Origin: Peribacillus sp. FSL H8-0477
Lineage (GTDB): Bacteria; Bacillota; Bacilli; Bacillales; DSM-1321
Assembly: GCF_038002765.1 (NCBI RefSeq)
Contig: NZ_JBBODE010000001.1
Location: 1,178,001-1,242,000 of the forward strand
Direction of reading: 5' to 3'
DNA: 64,000 nt
The notes under the pieces were generated by a model that saw only the letters and a program-made list of their open reading frames with translations, was not told the DNA's origin and made no database searches. The position numbers were made by a program, and so were the translations under genes. Below, piece by piece: positions 47,072 through 58,785 of the stretch (position 1 is the first letter of the stretch; each line of letters opens with the position of its first letter).

Positions 47072-47737
47072 TTAATTTTCAGCTTTGAAATTTTCCATCA
47101 GTTTCTTTCCATTTGCCGCTAGCATATGGTCCGGCTGCGCCTCAAGTGCCTTCTCAAAATACGTAATGGCTAAGTCAGCATCTTCTTTAAACCCAGCATA
47201 AGCAACTCCGAGGTTGTAATATGCATCGGCATGCCCAGGATCCTGTTCCACTATGATTGTTAACTGCTTAATCAATTCTTCATACAATTCCGCATTTGCT
47301 AAACAAAGGGCAAACTGGAAGCGAGCATCCACATCATCGGGATTCAACTCAACTGCCCGTTGCAAATATGGCATTGCAAGCTTCGCCTGATCTAACTGCT
47401 GAAGCGTCATACCTAGCATAAAGAACGTATCTGATGTTTCAAGGCCTGTACGGATCGCCTTCTCAAACATATCCTTGGCTTCGATAAATTTATCACCATC
47501 GAAATATAAATTCCCCAGTGAATAATAGGCAGCACCAGCTTTTTCATCTAATTCAAGAGCTTTATGATAAAAAGACACCGCGCGATCTGTTTCCCCCACG
47601 GCAGTCAAGACATTCCCAAAATTTATGTAAGCTACCGGCTCATTCGGATTTTCCTCAATTGCCTCCGAAAAAACGCGGACTGCATCTTCATACTTACCTT
47701 CTTGCATAAACTGAATTCCTTGTTGATTTTTGTCCAT
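47072..47737 (-). CDS. yrrB: TPR-repeat protein YrrB
   Basis: The 221-residue protein consists of about six tetratricopeptide repeats (for example AYINFGNVLTAVGETDRAVS and AYYNLGVAYAGF), a protein-binding scaffold. YrrB of B. subtilis has the same fold and lies between recD2 and mnmA; it is thought to mediate complexes around these genes, but partners are uncertain. The ATG at 47737 has GGAG nine bases upstream. Confidence 0.9.
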   Translation of the reverse strand: MDKNQQGIQFMQEGKYEDAVRVFSEAIEENPNEPVAYINFGNVLTAVGETDRAVSFYHKALELDEKAGAAYYSLGNLYFDGDKFIEAKDMFEKAIRTGLETSDTFFMLGMTLQQLDQAKLAMPYLQRAVELNPDDVDARFQFALCLANAELYEELIKQLTIIVEQDPGHADAYYNLGVAYAGFKEDADLAITYFEKALEAQPDHMLAANGKKLMENFKAEN

Positions 47738-47888
47738 TTTTTTCACACTCCATATAATTGCTAAGACTTGATGTATCTACGAAAAGTATACCATTTAACA
47801 GGCAAAAGACACAAAACGTCTTCATTTAGATTTTTTTTATAAAACACAACAAGCTATTATAGTAAACTTTTTGAAGGGAGGTGTCGTT

Positions 47889-48152
47889 TTGAGAAGATTT
47901 CTCTTAACTGTATTGCTCTTAGGTAATCTGTTCTACATAATTAATTTTCTTAGCACTTATGATACGTTTAAACTAAACAATCTATGGATTCTCTTTTTTA
48001 GCATCAGTTTATATCTTTCTATACTTTTTTTGATTCGTTCGAGAAAGAAATCTGGTTATAGCCCTTATCTATCCATTTCAGTACTCGTGACTAGCATAAG
48101 CTGCCTAGGCTCCTTCGCTTTTCTATATTTGGTCTCTAACCTGTTGGGATAA
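47889..48152 (+). CDS. Hypothetical small membrane protein
   Basis: The 87-residue product has three hydrophobic helices (starting MRRFLLTVLLLGNLFYIINF) and a basic loop RSRKKSG. The TTG at 47889 is chosen because GGGAGGTG lies six bases upstream. A terminator follows. It is the only plus-strand gene between alaS and rarA; the family is not recognised. Confidence 0.6.
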   Translation: MRRFLLTVLLLGNLFYIINFLSTYDTFKLNNLWILFFSISLYLSILFLIRSRKKSGYSPYLSISVLVTSISCLGSFAFLYLVSNLLG

Positions 48153-48163
48153 AAAAATTAAGC

Positions 48164-48194
48164 AACCCTCAAGAGCTAGTCTTGAGGGTTTTTG
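48164..48194 (+). terminator. Terminator of the small membrane gene
   Basis: AACCCTCAAGA pairs perfectly with TCTTGAGGGTT, followed by TTTG. Confidence 0.85.
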
Positions 48195-48299
48195 TTTGTT
48201 AATACATTCGCTCAAGCAGCAATATCTGCTTTCTCCACTGGTTGATTCTGCTCAAACTCGGGTTCATTCTTTCTTGCGACCTAGCTATCCGCTGAAAAT

Positions 48300-48335
48300 C
48301 AAAAAAATCCCCAGCGATCTTCAGCTGGGGATTTC
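48300..48335 (-). terminator. mnmA terminator
   Basis: AATCCCCAGC and GCTGGGGATT form a perfect stem, followed by seven T residues on the minus strand. Confidence 0.85.
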
Positions 48336-48340
48336 ATCAA

Positions 48341-50627
<2,287 letters not shown>

Positions 50628-50638
50628 GTCGCCTCCAT

Positions 50639-51064
50639 TTAAATATAAAACATATAGGAATCTTGTTCGCCTTCATCTTTATAATTAGCCAGGTCCTCAA
50701 TGGTTGTATTATCAAGCACATCTTTGACCGCGTCACGAATACGGATCCAAAGCTGACGCTTAACCGGCTCTTCGTCCTCAATTCCCTCAACAGGCGAAAT
50801 TGGCCCTTCAAGCACACGAATTACATCACCTGAGGTAATTTGTCCCGGCTCTTTCGCCAGAATATATCCTCCATACGCACCACGAATACTCCGGACTAAA
50901 CCAGCATTTCGAAGCGGAGCAATTAGCTGTTCTAAGTAGTGTTCAGATAAATCATTATTCTTCGCAATTGATTTTAAGGATGTTGGACTTTGTCCGTCAC
51001 CATAATTTTTCGCTAAGTCGATCATAATCGTTAAGCCGTAACGGCCTTTAGTTGATATTCTCAT
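50639..51064 (-). CDS. cymR: Rrf2-family repressor of cysteine metabolism CymR
   Basis: CymR, with CysK bound, represses cysteine and sulfur uptake genes when O-acetylserine is low. The 141-residue protein begins MRISTKGRYGLTIMIDLAKN and has the Rrf2 winged helix with LSEHYLEQLIAPLR and SIRGAYGGY. No Fe-S cysteines are present, typical of CymR rather than IscR. The yrrT-mccB operon at 21666-25515 is a likely target. Confidence 0.94.
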   Translation of the reverse strand: MRISTKGRYGLTIMIDLAKNYGDGQSPTSLKSIAKNNDLSEHYLEQLIAPLRNAGLVRSIRGAYGGYILAKEPGQITSGDVIRVLEGPISPVEGIEDEEPVKRQLWIRIRDAVKDVLDNTTIEDLANYKDEGEQDSYMFYI

Positions 51065-51223
51065 TCTTAACACCTCTATCTTTTCACAGTTTCACCTGAC
51101 AATACGGTGTCTTTATCTATCTGTTTTCTCTCATCTTATCTATTAATAGGCTCTAAAAATTATAGCATATTCCCAGTACAATTGCATTTACCCATCCTTA
51201 CTATATCGATAGGGATTTAAAAC

Positions 51224-51263
51224 TAAAAAAATCACCTTATCACTGAGGATAAGGTGATTTTTA
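51224..51263. terminator. Strong bidirectional hairpin upstream of cymR
   Basis: ATCACCTTATC pairs perfectly with GATAAGGTGAT with A and T runs; it probably ends the gene at 51311. Confidence 0.8.
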
Positions 51264-51310
51264 CTTTAATATCTCAACTTGAAAGTCTTTTTCATAAAAA
51301 AATCTTCCTT

Positions 51311-52120
51311 TTACAATTCCATTCTGTTCACTTCGTCGATCAAACCCATTTTCTGCATCTCAAGCTTCACCAATTCCTTTAATTCATCATCTTCCTGTAT
51401 AAGATAAAAAAATTGCAAATTTCGTATAGTCGCTAATTTGGTTTCATCGTCATTCCGCTTAAAAAAATCCTCCAGTTCTTTTAAATTGATGATTGAATCA
51501 CTATTCATAGGAAATGTTTCTTGATTGAATCCTGCATGATTGCTTACAATGCCTAAGGTATCAAAAGTTTGAATGGGGGCCACTTTTTTTCTGTGCTCAG
51601 GTACAATTACTTCTACGTATTCATATAAATCATCAATCGATTTTCGGTTTAGTTTCTGTTGAATCCTGTCGCAGATATAGGTGCTTTGTTCAGTGGATTC
51701 TTCTTTAGCTACCCAATCTAAAAACTCATGATATTCCTCTTTTGTTGAATAATCGAGTAGGTTCTCAATAGTCGAGGCATCTTTCAGAGTAAGGACTACA
51801 TCTATAAATTCTGCAATGTTTCTAGCTATGATTTTCACATGATTCCCGAAGTTCATGGGGCTAATACAAACGATGAAAGCTTCTTCTAAATTCTTCACCC
51901 TGCCAAAATCAGTGAGGAATCCATAGTGGATCCCATCAGCTCCTATTCTTGCAAAGGGAATTACATCATAGGGAGTGACGTCATAAGCATAACTTTCATC
52001 TAGTAAGAAAAGAGATAACTGATCGAATAAACTAACTCCCTCCTTCTGCAAGTCCAGATCTATGTTAGTCAACATCTGAAGAGCTTGAGGGAATTCTTTG
52101 TATTTTCCTAGAAAATCCAT
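51311..52120 (-). CDS. Hypothetical protein, possibly SUKH-like
   Basis: The 269-residue soluble acidic protein MDFLGKYKEFPQALQMLTNI has a segment DVIPFARIGADGIHYGFLTD and FIVCISPMNFG that recalls the SMI1/KNR4 (SUKH) fold used by many immunity proteins. No toxin gene is adjacent. The assignment is weak; it may be a stand-alone cytoplasmic protein. AGGAGG lies upstream of the ATG. Confidence 0.6.
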   Translation of the reverse strand: MDFLGKYKEFPQALQMLTNIDLDLQKEGVSLFDQLSLFLLDESYAYDVTPYDVIPFARIGADGIHYGFLTDFGRVKNLEEAFIVCISPMNFGNHVKIIARNIAEFIDVVLTLKDASTIENLLDYSTKEEYHEFLDWVAKEESTEQSTYICDRIQQKLNRKSIDDLYEYVEVIVPEHRKKVAPIQTFDTLGIVSNHAGFNQETFPMNSDSIINLKELEDFFKRNDDETKLATIRNLQFFYLIQEDDELKELVKLEMQKMGLIDEVNRMEL

Positions 52121-52305
52121 AATCTAACGCCTCCTATAAAAGAAATATTGGTTAGTACTATATTCAGTAACTTTCATTCAAAAGCCTGCTTATTTTCTTA
52201 TCTCCATCTATTAAATAGAAATCATCTTCTACCCTATCTTTAGCCTTTTTTTCGACTTAGCGGTATAATTCCGATACATGAAATAGTAAGGTGGGGGTGA
52301 GGACG

Positions 52306-53577
52306 ATGAGTATTAAGCCGCTTGCTTTTCGGATGCGGCCTCGGTCAATTGAGGAAGTGATTGGCCAGCAGCATCTGGTAGGCGAAGGAAAAATTATTGA
52401 ACGGATGGTGAAAGCTAAGCAGCTTTCATCGATGATTTTATATGGACCGCCTGGTGTAGGGAAGACGTCGATTGCCAGTGCGATTGCTGGGAGCACCCAG
52501 TTTGCTTTTCGGACGTTAAATGCCGTTACTAATAATAAGAAGGATATGGAAGTCGTTGCAGCTGAAGCGAAGATGTCTGGTAAAGTCATTCTGCTATTGG
52601 ATGAAGTCCATCGTCTTGATAAAGCGAAACAAGACTTTCTGCTGCCTTATCTCGAGAACGGGATGATTACCTTAATCGGAGCCACAACGAGTAATCCCTT
52701 TCATGCGATTAATCCTGCCATTCGCAGCCGATGCCAAATTTTTGAGCTGAAGTCGCTTGAAATAGAAGACATAATTACTGCACTTGATCGAGCGCTCATC
52801 GATGACAATCGCGGTCTTGGCAGTTACCAAACTGACGTGAGCAGCGAAGCACTCAAGCACTTAGCGACCGCCTCGAACGGTGACGTCCGCAGTGCACTTA
52901 ATGCCCTTGAACTCGCCGTGATATCGACTACGCCTGACCAGAACGGAACCATTCACATTGATGTTGATATTGCGGAGGAATGCATTCAGAAAAAGAGCTT
53001 TTCGCATGATAAAGATGGCGATGCCCATTATGATGTTCTTTCAGCATTGCAAAAATCAATTCGCGGCAGTGATGTGAACGCAGCCCTTCATTATTTAGGC
53101 AGACTGATTGAAGCGGGTGATCTCGTCAGTATTGCCCGACGGCTTGTTGTAATTGCCTACGAAGATATAGGTCTTGCCAGTCCGCAAGCTGGTCCTCGGA
53201 CACTCGCTGCTGTTGAAGCAGCAGAAAGACTCGGTTTTCCAGAAGCACGGATTCCACTCGCTAATTCAGTGGTTGAGCTCTGTCTCTCCCCAAAATCAAA
53301 TACCGCGTACTTAGCAATTGATGCCGCACTTGCCGATATACGTGCAGGTCACAGCGGTGATGTACCCGATCATTTGAAAGATGGTCATTACCAAGGAGCA
53401 AAGGAACTGGGTCGAAGCATCGGTTACCTGTATCCTCACGATTTTGATAACGGCTGGGTCGAACAACAATATCTTCCGAACAAACTGCTTGGAAAGCAAT
53501 ACTATAAACCCAAAAAAAGCGGGAAGTTTGAACAAGCTCTAGCCGCCGTTTATGAAAAATTAACGCGTAAAAAATAG
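52306..53577 (+). CDS. rarA: Replication-associated recombination protein RarA (MgsA)
   Basis: RarA is an AAA+ ATPase related to clamp-loader subunits that acts at stalled forks. The 423 residues contain Walker A LYGPPGVGKTS, Walker B ILLLDEVHRLD, SRC-type AIRSRCQIFEL, and the C-terminal tetramerisation domain with KDGDAHYDVLSA. The ATG at 52306 (MSIKPLAFRMRP) follows GGGGGTGAGG; the track of codons upstream belongs to that site. Confidence 0.95.
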   Translation: MSIKPLAFRMRPRSIEEVIGQQHLVGEGKIIERMVKAKQLSSMILYGPPGVGKTSIASAIAGSTQFAFRTLNAVTNNKKDMEVVAAEAKMSGKVILLLDEVHRLDKAKQDFLLPYLENGMITLIGATTSNPFHAINPAIRSRCQIFELKSLEIEDIITALDRALIDDNRGLGSYQTDVSSEALKHLATASNGDVRSALNALELAVISTTPDQNGTIHIDVDIAEECIQKKSFSHDKDGDAHYDVLSALQKSIRGSDVNAALHYLGRLIEAGDLVSIARRLVVIAYEDIGLASPQAGPRTLAAVEAAERLGFPEARIPLANSVVELCLSPKSNTAYLAIDAALADIRAGHSGDVPDHLKDGHYQGAKELGRSIGYLYPHDFDNGWVEQQYLPNKLLGKQYYKPKKSGKFEQALAAVYEKLTRKK

Positions 53578-53580
53578 GGA

Positions 53581-54207
53581 TTATGGAATATAAAAACTGC
53601 GTATATGCCTAATAGACAAATAAGTTTCATTACCATGAGCAGTAATAAGACCGACTAGACCGTCTTCCACACCTAATAATGTGCCAGATTTCTGCGGAAT
53701 GTCACCTAAATTAAAGACGACCAATTGCCCATTTAATTTTTGTATCTGCTCCTCAAACGTTCTTGACAGGGCAAGTTTAGAAGGCTGGAAAGCCCTTTTA
53801 ACTTGTCCATACGGCGCGTCCATATCATTGAAAGTCATACTTTTCACGTGATCCATTGAGATGAATATGGTTTTATAAATTGGAGAATAAAAGACAAAAT
53901 AATTGTTCATGATACTCATAATATAGCCATACAACACTGTGTTTCCCCCAAGAATCACGTGAACATTGCGTCCTTTTGCACTCATTAATGATTTGCGAAA
54001 GGACGTTTTTCCGTTGCATTCAAGTCTTGGATCTTCATCCTGCCCATCCAACAAAATCTCTTGAATGTGTCGAACGGGAATGTAGTGAATGTGACCCTTT
54101 TCAGAAAGAATTATACAATCTGATCCAGCATCTAGTAAGAACCCTTGTCGTTCAATCATTTCAGAAAGATGCACCAAAATGTAGTGTCCTAAGTATGTGG
54201 TTAACAT
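53581..54207 (-). CDS. CotB-like spore coat protein, short paralogue
   Basis: The 208-residue protein contains two or three degenerate beta-rich segments of the type seen in its neighbour (VHVILGGNTVLYGYIMSIMN and GTLLGVEDGLVGLI, each ending in a HIRS/HVKS motif). It is therefore likely a relative of CotB. It has no acidic or serine-rich tail. It follows the larger CotB-like gene by 81 bases and may be co-expressed in the mother cell. Confidence 0.6.
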   Translation of the reverse strand: MLTTYLGHYILVHLSEMIERQGFLLDAGSDCIILSEKGHIHYIPVRHIQEILLDGQDEDPRLECNGKTSFRKSLMSAKGRNVHVILGGNTVLYGYIMSIMNNYFVFYSPIYKTIFISMDHVKSMTFNDMDAPYGQVKRAFQPSKLALSRTFEEQIQKLNGQLVVFNLGDIPQKSGTLLGVEDGLVGLITAHGNETYLSIRHIRSFYIP

Positions 54208-54288
54208 AGATAACGCTCCTTTTGAATAGCCTGTACATATTTCAAGAATAAGGAAGGCACAGCAGCAGCTGTACCTGTGGTAGATCGT

Positions 54289-55143
54289 TTAGCGATTAGT
54301 GTCAGCTTGTGCTGCCTGTGCCCGCGCAAGACTTTCCCGTAAGATATTTCTATACACATTACTTCTTGAACTGTTTCTAGTAGAGACAGTTGAGGAAGAT
54401 CTAGCGTTGTTGTTTTGAGAGTTAGAATTTGAGTTGTCATCAGAATTCTCATCCTCTGAATCATCGTCTCCTCTTCCTTGGATTGGAACAGCGATTGATT
54501 GCAGGTGGAATGTAGACACATAAAATACTTCCTTATCATGAACAATGACAAGTGTTTCTGCATCAAACTCCGTCAACACACCCTCGATCTTATCTGGTCC
54601 GTTATTAACGGTCACCCATTGGCGTCTAAGTTCTTCAAGAAGCAGCGGAAACGTGACAGCAGCAACATACTCAGGATCAAGCTCAAAGAATGGCGCACAC
54701 TCTCTTTCTTCTTGCTTCACTGCATTCACACTTTTAACATGTTCAAGCGAATACATCACAAGGCCATCCTTTTTCGTTTCCAAGGTCAAGAATTCAGTAT
54801 TTACAGCTAACAGCTTGCCTACACGTGATGCAGGACCGCCGCCATTAATTTGTACATTTCCTTGTAAAAGCTCAGTAAACACTTCTGCAAATGTTCCAGA
54901 AGCTACATCAAAATTCAATTCAGGGTAATCTTCAGGTTTTATGTTGGCTTTTGTATCTTCAACCACAGCCTTCACATGTCTTAATTGATAGTAGACCACC
55001 TGCTGATCCTTTGTTTGCAGCGTAAGAAAATTTTCATTAGCTGCAAGCAGCCTTCCAACTCTTGAATCGGGACCTGCCTTATTAACTTTTATAACTCTCC
55101 CGACTAATTCAGTTAAATATGTCAAAGTAATTGTATCTGCCAT
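54289..55143 (-). CDS. cotB: CotB-like spore coat protein
   Basis: The 284-residue protein has three repeats of the CotB type: GPDSRVGRLLAANENFLTLQ then YYQLRHVKAV; GPASRVGKLLAVNTEFLTLE then YSLEHVKSV; and GPDKIEGVLTEFD then FHLQSI. An Asp/Asn/Ser-rich tail follows, shorter than the serine-rich tail of B. subtilis CotB. CotB is an outer coat protein. The ATG at 55143 has GGGAGG ten bases upstream. The symbol is by family resemblance; SigK promoter elements were not clearly found. Confidence 0.78.
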   Translation of the reverse strand: MADTITLTYLTELVGRVIKVNKAGPDSRVGRLLAANENFLTLQTKDQQVVYYQLRHVKAVVEDTKANIKPEDYPELNFDVASGTFAEVFTELLQGNVQINGGGPASRVGKLLAVNTEFLTLETKKDGLVMYSLEHVKSVNAVKQEERECAPFFELDPEYVAAVTFPLLLEELRRQWVTVNNGPDKIEGVLTEFDAETLVIVHDKEVFYVSTFHLQSIAVPIQGRGDDDSEDENSDDNSNSNSQNNNARSSSTVSTRNSSRSNVYRNILRESLARAQAAQADTNR

Positions 55144-55365
55144 ATTCCATATGCCTCCCATAGTTGTTTGTACTTTAGTGATAGTCATACAGCATGTATA
55201 TGCGCCTTGTTCCTTTATGGCATATGCACTTACCCACTATTTCAGTAAATCGTTATATGCCTATGGAGAAACATTTGAATATCTGTTGTTTTTTCGTTGT
55301 AAATACGCTATCTAATAAAAACCAAACTACTATTATACTTATTCGCCCCTAGCTCCCAATGACAA

Positions 55366-55390
55366 TAAAAAAAACACCGCATGCGGTGTA
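55366..55390 (-). terminator. Terminator of the ABC operon
   Basis: CACCGC and GCGGTG form a tight hairpin followed on the minus strand by eight T residues. Confidence 0.8.
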
Positions 55391-55397
55391 ATCGAGT

Positions 55398-56099
55398 TTA
55401 GGCTCCTGCGCGCAGGATGCTTTTCATCCATTCTATGATGGATTTACCTTGGGTCGAATGGATGACTTCGACGGGTTCCTTTGCGATGATTGATCCATTC
55501 TTAATGATGGCGACTTCATCGAGGAGTGTTTCTACTTCATCAATTTCGTGTGTGGTCAGAATGACGATTTGGTGTTCGTAGTCAATAAATGAAAGTAAAC
55601 TTTTCACAACGGCTTCACGGACCAGTTGATCGAGTCCGGAAAACGGCTCATCAAGCAGTACCACCGGAGTATCGCGAGCCAGCGCAAGTACTAGTCGTAA
55701 GCGGCCGCGGTATCCCTTTGATAATGCCTGTATCCGTTTCGTACGATCAAGCTTCATCATCTCGAGCATTTTAGCAGCTTTTTCAACGTTAAAGTCGTCA
55801 AACTGTGATTCATAATAATGAAGCATTTCGTCAACAGTATACATGGGATAAAAGAAATCAAGCTCCGTCATATACGAAACACTTTTCGCAATTCTTCGTG
55901 TCACGCTTTCATTCATGACCGTCACTTCCCCAGAATCAGGTTTAACAAGTCCAGCAATCAACTTCAAGGTTGTCGACTTACCACTGCCATTCTCACCAAT
56001 TAAGCCATAAATTTTCCCTGGTTCAAACGTAATCGAAACGTCTGTTAACGCCGCAAGATTTCCATATTTTTTACTAACATTCCTTAACTCTACTGTCAT
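55398..56099 (-). CDS. ABC transporter ATP-binding protein
   Basis: The 233-residue ATPase has Walker A GENGSGKST, the signature LSKGYRGRL, Walker B VVLLDEPFSGLD and the H-loop TTHEIDEV. It pairs with the membrane protein at 56479 and the GntR regulator at 56099; its ATG overlaps the regulator stop by one base. The set resembles YtrA-type systems that respond to cell-wall stress, but the substrate is unknown. Confidence 0.92.
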   Translation of the reverse strand: MTVELRNVSKKYGNLAALTDVSITFEPGKIYGLIGENGSGKSTTLKLIAGLVKPDSGEVTVMNESVTRRIAKSVSYMTELDFFYPMYTVDEMLHYYESQFDDFNVEKAAKMLEMMKLDRTKRIQALSKGYRGRLRLVLALARDTPVVLLDEPFSGLDQLVREAVVKSLLSFIDYEHQIVILTTHEIDEVETLLDEVAIIKNGSIIAKEPVEVIHSTQGKSIIEWMKSILRAGA

Positions 56100-56476
56100 T
56101 ACGCTTCACCCTCCCGTTTTGAAAAAAACTGCTGCAGCCCTTCAAGCATCTCGTCCTTAGTCAAACCAATTTCATTCATACTTTCCACAAACTCTTCCAC
56201 AATGCCTGTCTTGATTCGATTTCGTAATTCAACAACCACTACTGGATCATTCTTTACATATGTTCCTTGACCCCTTTTCGTTTCAACCATTCCATCCCTC
56301 TCCATCTCTGTATAAGTTCGTTGAATAGTATTCGGATTAACCCCCATTTGAACGGCCATATCCCGAACCGACGGTAATTTTTCACCATGTTTAATTTCAC
56401 CGCGGACGATGGAAAAGTAAATACGATCCACTACTTGTAGATAAATCGGCTTTGATGCATGAAATTCATCTGACAT
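56099..56476 (-). CDS. GntR family regulator, YtrA subfamily
   Basis: The 125-residue protein has the GntR winged helix (GEKLPSVRDMAVQMGVNPNT, residues about 27-50) and the short C-terminal dimer helices of the YtrA subfamily. It lies between permease and ATPase genes and probably represses the operon through the inverted repeat at 57262-57289. GAGGT precedes the ATG. Confidence 0.92.
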   Translation of the reverse strand: MSDEFHASKPIYLQVVDRIYFSIVRGEIKHGEKLPSVRDMAVQMGVNPNTIQRTYTEMERDGMVETKRGQGTYVKNDPVVVVELRNRIKTGIVEEFVESMNEIGLTKDEMLEGLQQFFSKREGEA

Positions 56477-56478
56477 TT

Positions 56479-57240
56479 TTATACCTCAAGCTTTCTATCA
56501 AATACCCAGCAAGCAAGATAAAACAAGCCTACAAAAATTATGGTATCGATGGAGAATGTCAAAAGGGAAAAATCAATAACCTCACCAGCTAACGTGAATT
56601 CTGTCATATCTACACTAAACGAATTAAACTGAAAAATAGTGACCCTGGCAATTTTATCTAAGGCTTGATATAGACTTGTATTTTGAATAAATTCTAAAAG
56701 ATAATTTATCCCGAAAAATAGAATGATAACAATCAGCCATCGGATATTTTTTATCTGAGGAAATTTCGCTAATGCATGATACACCACCCACAGCAGCAAG
56801 CATTGTACGGCAATAACTAGACTTATAACGGTAATGACGCCCAATACGATTCCTATCTCATATAGTCCATATCCTTGCATCTTTTCATTGGATAACACCA
56901 TAACAACCAGTACAACAGCTGAGAATAATAAAGAAATCAAATGAAGTCCGAGTCCAGTAAGCATCTTTGATCCGAGCAATAGGATAGACGATTGTGGATT
57001 ATGCAGCCAAAGCTGTGATTTTCCTTCGACATTAAGAAGTGTTAACAACATAGCAGGAACCATTAAAATATGAATCAGCAGTAAAGGAATAATCCCAACA
57101 AACATGATTCCAGGCAAATGGTAGTGGTTGCCCAGCAGGTACGTAATCAATACTAAAACCATTTGCAGCAACAACAGCCAAACCAGCGATTTCCTCCCTA
57201 GTTTCCACTCCTTCTTCATCAATCCCATAAATGGCTTCAT
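56479..57240 (-). CDS. ABC transporter membrane protein
   Basis: The 253-residue protein has about six membrane helices and begins MKPFMGLMKKEWKLGRKSL, a typical start for ABC-2 type permeases. It is first in an operon with a GntR regulator and an ATPase. The ATG at 57240 has AAGGAG eight bases upstream. Confidence 0.82.
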   Translation of the reverse strand: MKPFMGLMKKEWKLGRKSLVWLLLLQMVLVLITYLLGNHYHLPGIMFVGIIPLLLIHILMVPAMLLTLLNVEGKSQLWLHNPQSSILLLGSKMLTGLGLHLISLLFSAVVLVVMVLSNEKMQGYGLYEIGIVLGVITVISLVIAVQCLLLWVVYHALAKFPQIKNIRWLIVIILFFGINYLLEFIQNTSLYQALDKIARVTIFQFNSFSVDMTEFTLAGEVIDFSLLTFSIDTIIFVGLFYLACWVFDRKLEV

Positions 57241-57261
57241 ACAGCCAACTCCTTCCAAATA

Positions 57262-57289
57262 TTAGTGTTCTAGTGATATAGTACACTAA
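57262..57289. promoter_or_regulatory. Inverted-repeat operator of the GntR-ABC operon
   Basis: TTAGTGT at 57262-57268 and ACACTAA at 57283-57289 form a symmetric pair with inner CTAG/TATA, about 20 bases before the permease start. Size and position fit a GntR/YtrA operator. Confidence 0.6.
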
Positions 57290-57428
57290 AACGTTAAAAA
57301 TGTGCAATACTTTTTTAATAAATACTCTAAAAAGAACAAATTCGTATTTTACTCAATAAAACCTCATATCTTTTTCTGGATTTGTTCTTTATAATGAAGA
57401 TATTATAATTAGAGAAAGTGGGATCGTA

Positions 57429-58352
57429 ATGACTAAACGAAAAAAGAAACATCCTTGGCTCAAATTTTTTGGATTTGTTGTCTTATTTTTCATTCTTGTC
57501 GGAGGCGGCTTAGCTTATTATGTCTATCATTCTCTTACAAATACGGTAGCCACTATGCATACTCCTATTAATCGCGAAATCTCAGAAAAACGTGTAGAGC
57601 CAGTTTCCTTACAAAAGCAGCAGCCATTTTCAGTTCTATTGCTGGGTGTGGATGAACGAGAAGGAGACCGCGGCCGCTCAGATACCATGATCGTTATGGC
57701 CGTTAATCCGACTCTGAATACAACCAAACTACTCAGTATCCCACGTGATACTCGGACCGATATTATTGGCAAAGGCACAGTGGATAAAATTAATCATGCT
57801 TGGGCGTTCGGTGGTCCAGAGATGTCAATGGATACGGTTGAACATTTCCTTGATATCCCGATTGATTATTATGTAAAGGTAAATATGAAAAGCTTTAAAG
57901 ATATTGTCGATGCAGTTGGCGGTGTCACGGTTGAGAATTCATCTGCTTTCACCACCGGTGATCAAAAATTCCCGGCTGGAACACTTACGTTAAACGGAAA
58001 AGAAGCCCTTAGCTATTCACGTGAACGGTATTCTGATCCAAACGGTGATTTTGGCAGACAGGAACGTCAGCGTCAGATTATTCAAGCCGTTCTCCAGAAA
58101 GGCGCTAGTATTTCATCGGTCGCTAATTTCAGCGATATTCTTTCTGCACTCAGTAAAAATATCCAAACCAATCTGGAGTTTGACCAAATGGTAGATATCC
58201 AAGCCAATTACCGTTCTGCTACCGAATCGATCGTACAAAACACGATTAAAGAAACAGGGCAAAAAATTAACGGTGTCTACTATGGAATTGTTGATAATAC
58301 TGAACTGCAAAAAGTTCAAAACGAATTAAAAACCCAGCTAGAAATTGAATAA
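57429..58352 (+). CDS. LytR-CpsA-Psr family glycopolymer ligase
   Basis: LCP enzymes attach wall teichoic acid or other polymers to peptidoglycan outside the membrane. The 307-residue protein has a basic start, one membrane helix (about 10-32) and the LCP domain with LLGVDEREGDRGRSDTM, SIPRDTRTDI, KINHAWAFGG and the Arg-rich RERYSDPNGDFGRQERQ. The paralogue (TagT, TagU or TagV) cannot be told from sequence alone. Confidence 0.92.
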   Translation: MTKRKKKHPWLKFFGFVVLFFILVGGGLAYYVYHSLTNTVATMHTPINREISEKRVEPVSLQKQQPFSVLLLGVDEREGDRGRSDTMIVMAVNPTLNTTKLLSIPRDTRTDIIGKGTVDKINHAWAFGGPEMSMDTVEHFLDIPIDYYVKVNMKSFKDIVDAVGGVTVENSSAFTTGDQKFPAGTLTLNGKEALSYSRERYSDPNGDFGRQERQRQIIQAVLQKGASISSVANFSDILSALSKNIQTNLEFDQMVDIQANYRSATESIVQNTIKETGQKINGVYYGIVDNTELQKVQNELKTQLEIE

Positions 58353-58597
58353 ATTTATTTTCTAGGAAATATTACGCTATATTTCGTCTTTTTCTTCTAT
58401 ATAAATCTTTCATTTACTTAGGGGATATACTATTTGAACCTTGCTTTGACAAATTCCTCATTTCTCTACGAATTTTGTAGTTAATTGATTAGTTTAATAT
58501 AGAAGAAAAGGCGGTATTATAGAGTTACATAATTAAATTACCATTTATGACAGATTTTGTTGATAGAATCATCATTTTTTAAGAAGGGGTGGGTATA

Positions 58598-58696
58598 TTG
58601 AAAATTAAAGCCGGTAATTGGATCATGCTTACACCACAAGAAAAAATGTTTATCTTACAAGCAATAAGCAAAACGAGATTGGAACAACTTGCATAA
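58598..58696 (+). CDS. Putative 32-residue peptide
   Basis: A TTG at 58598 after AAGGGGTGGG opens MKIKAGNWIMLTPQEKMFIL then QAISKTRLEQLA. The second half is an amphipathic helix. It is followed by a 15-codon frame and a terminator. No family is recognised; it might be a regulatory peptide. Confidence 0.4.
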   Translation: MKIKAGNWIMLTPQEKMFILQAISKTRLEQLA

Positions 58697-58737
58697 CTTC
58701 TTACTTTTTGATTATTGAGAGGAAAGGTGAGAAGTCC

Positions 58738-58785
58738 ATGCAGAGTATACATGTCAATGAAGACAGCCCTCTAAATGGGGCCTAA
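58738..58785 (+). CDS. Possible 15-residue peptide
   Basis: GGAAAGGTGAG is followed, nine bases on, by an ATG reading MQSIHVNEDSPLNGA and a stop that abuts the terminator. Support is the ribosome site and tight terminator spacing only. Confidence 0.3.
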   Translation: MQSIHVNEDSPLNGA

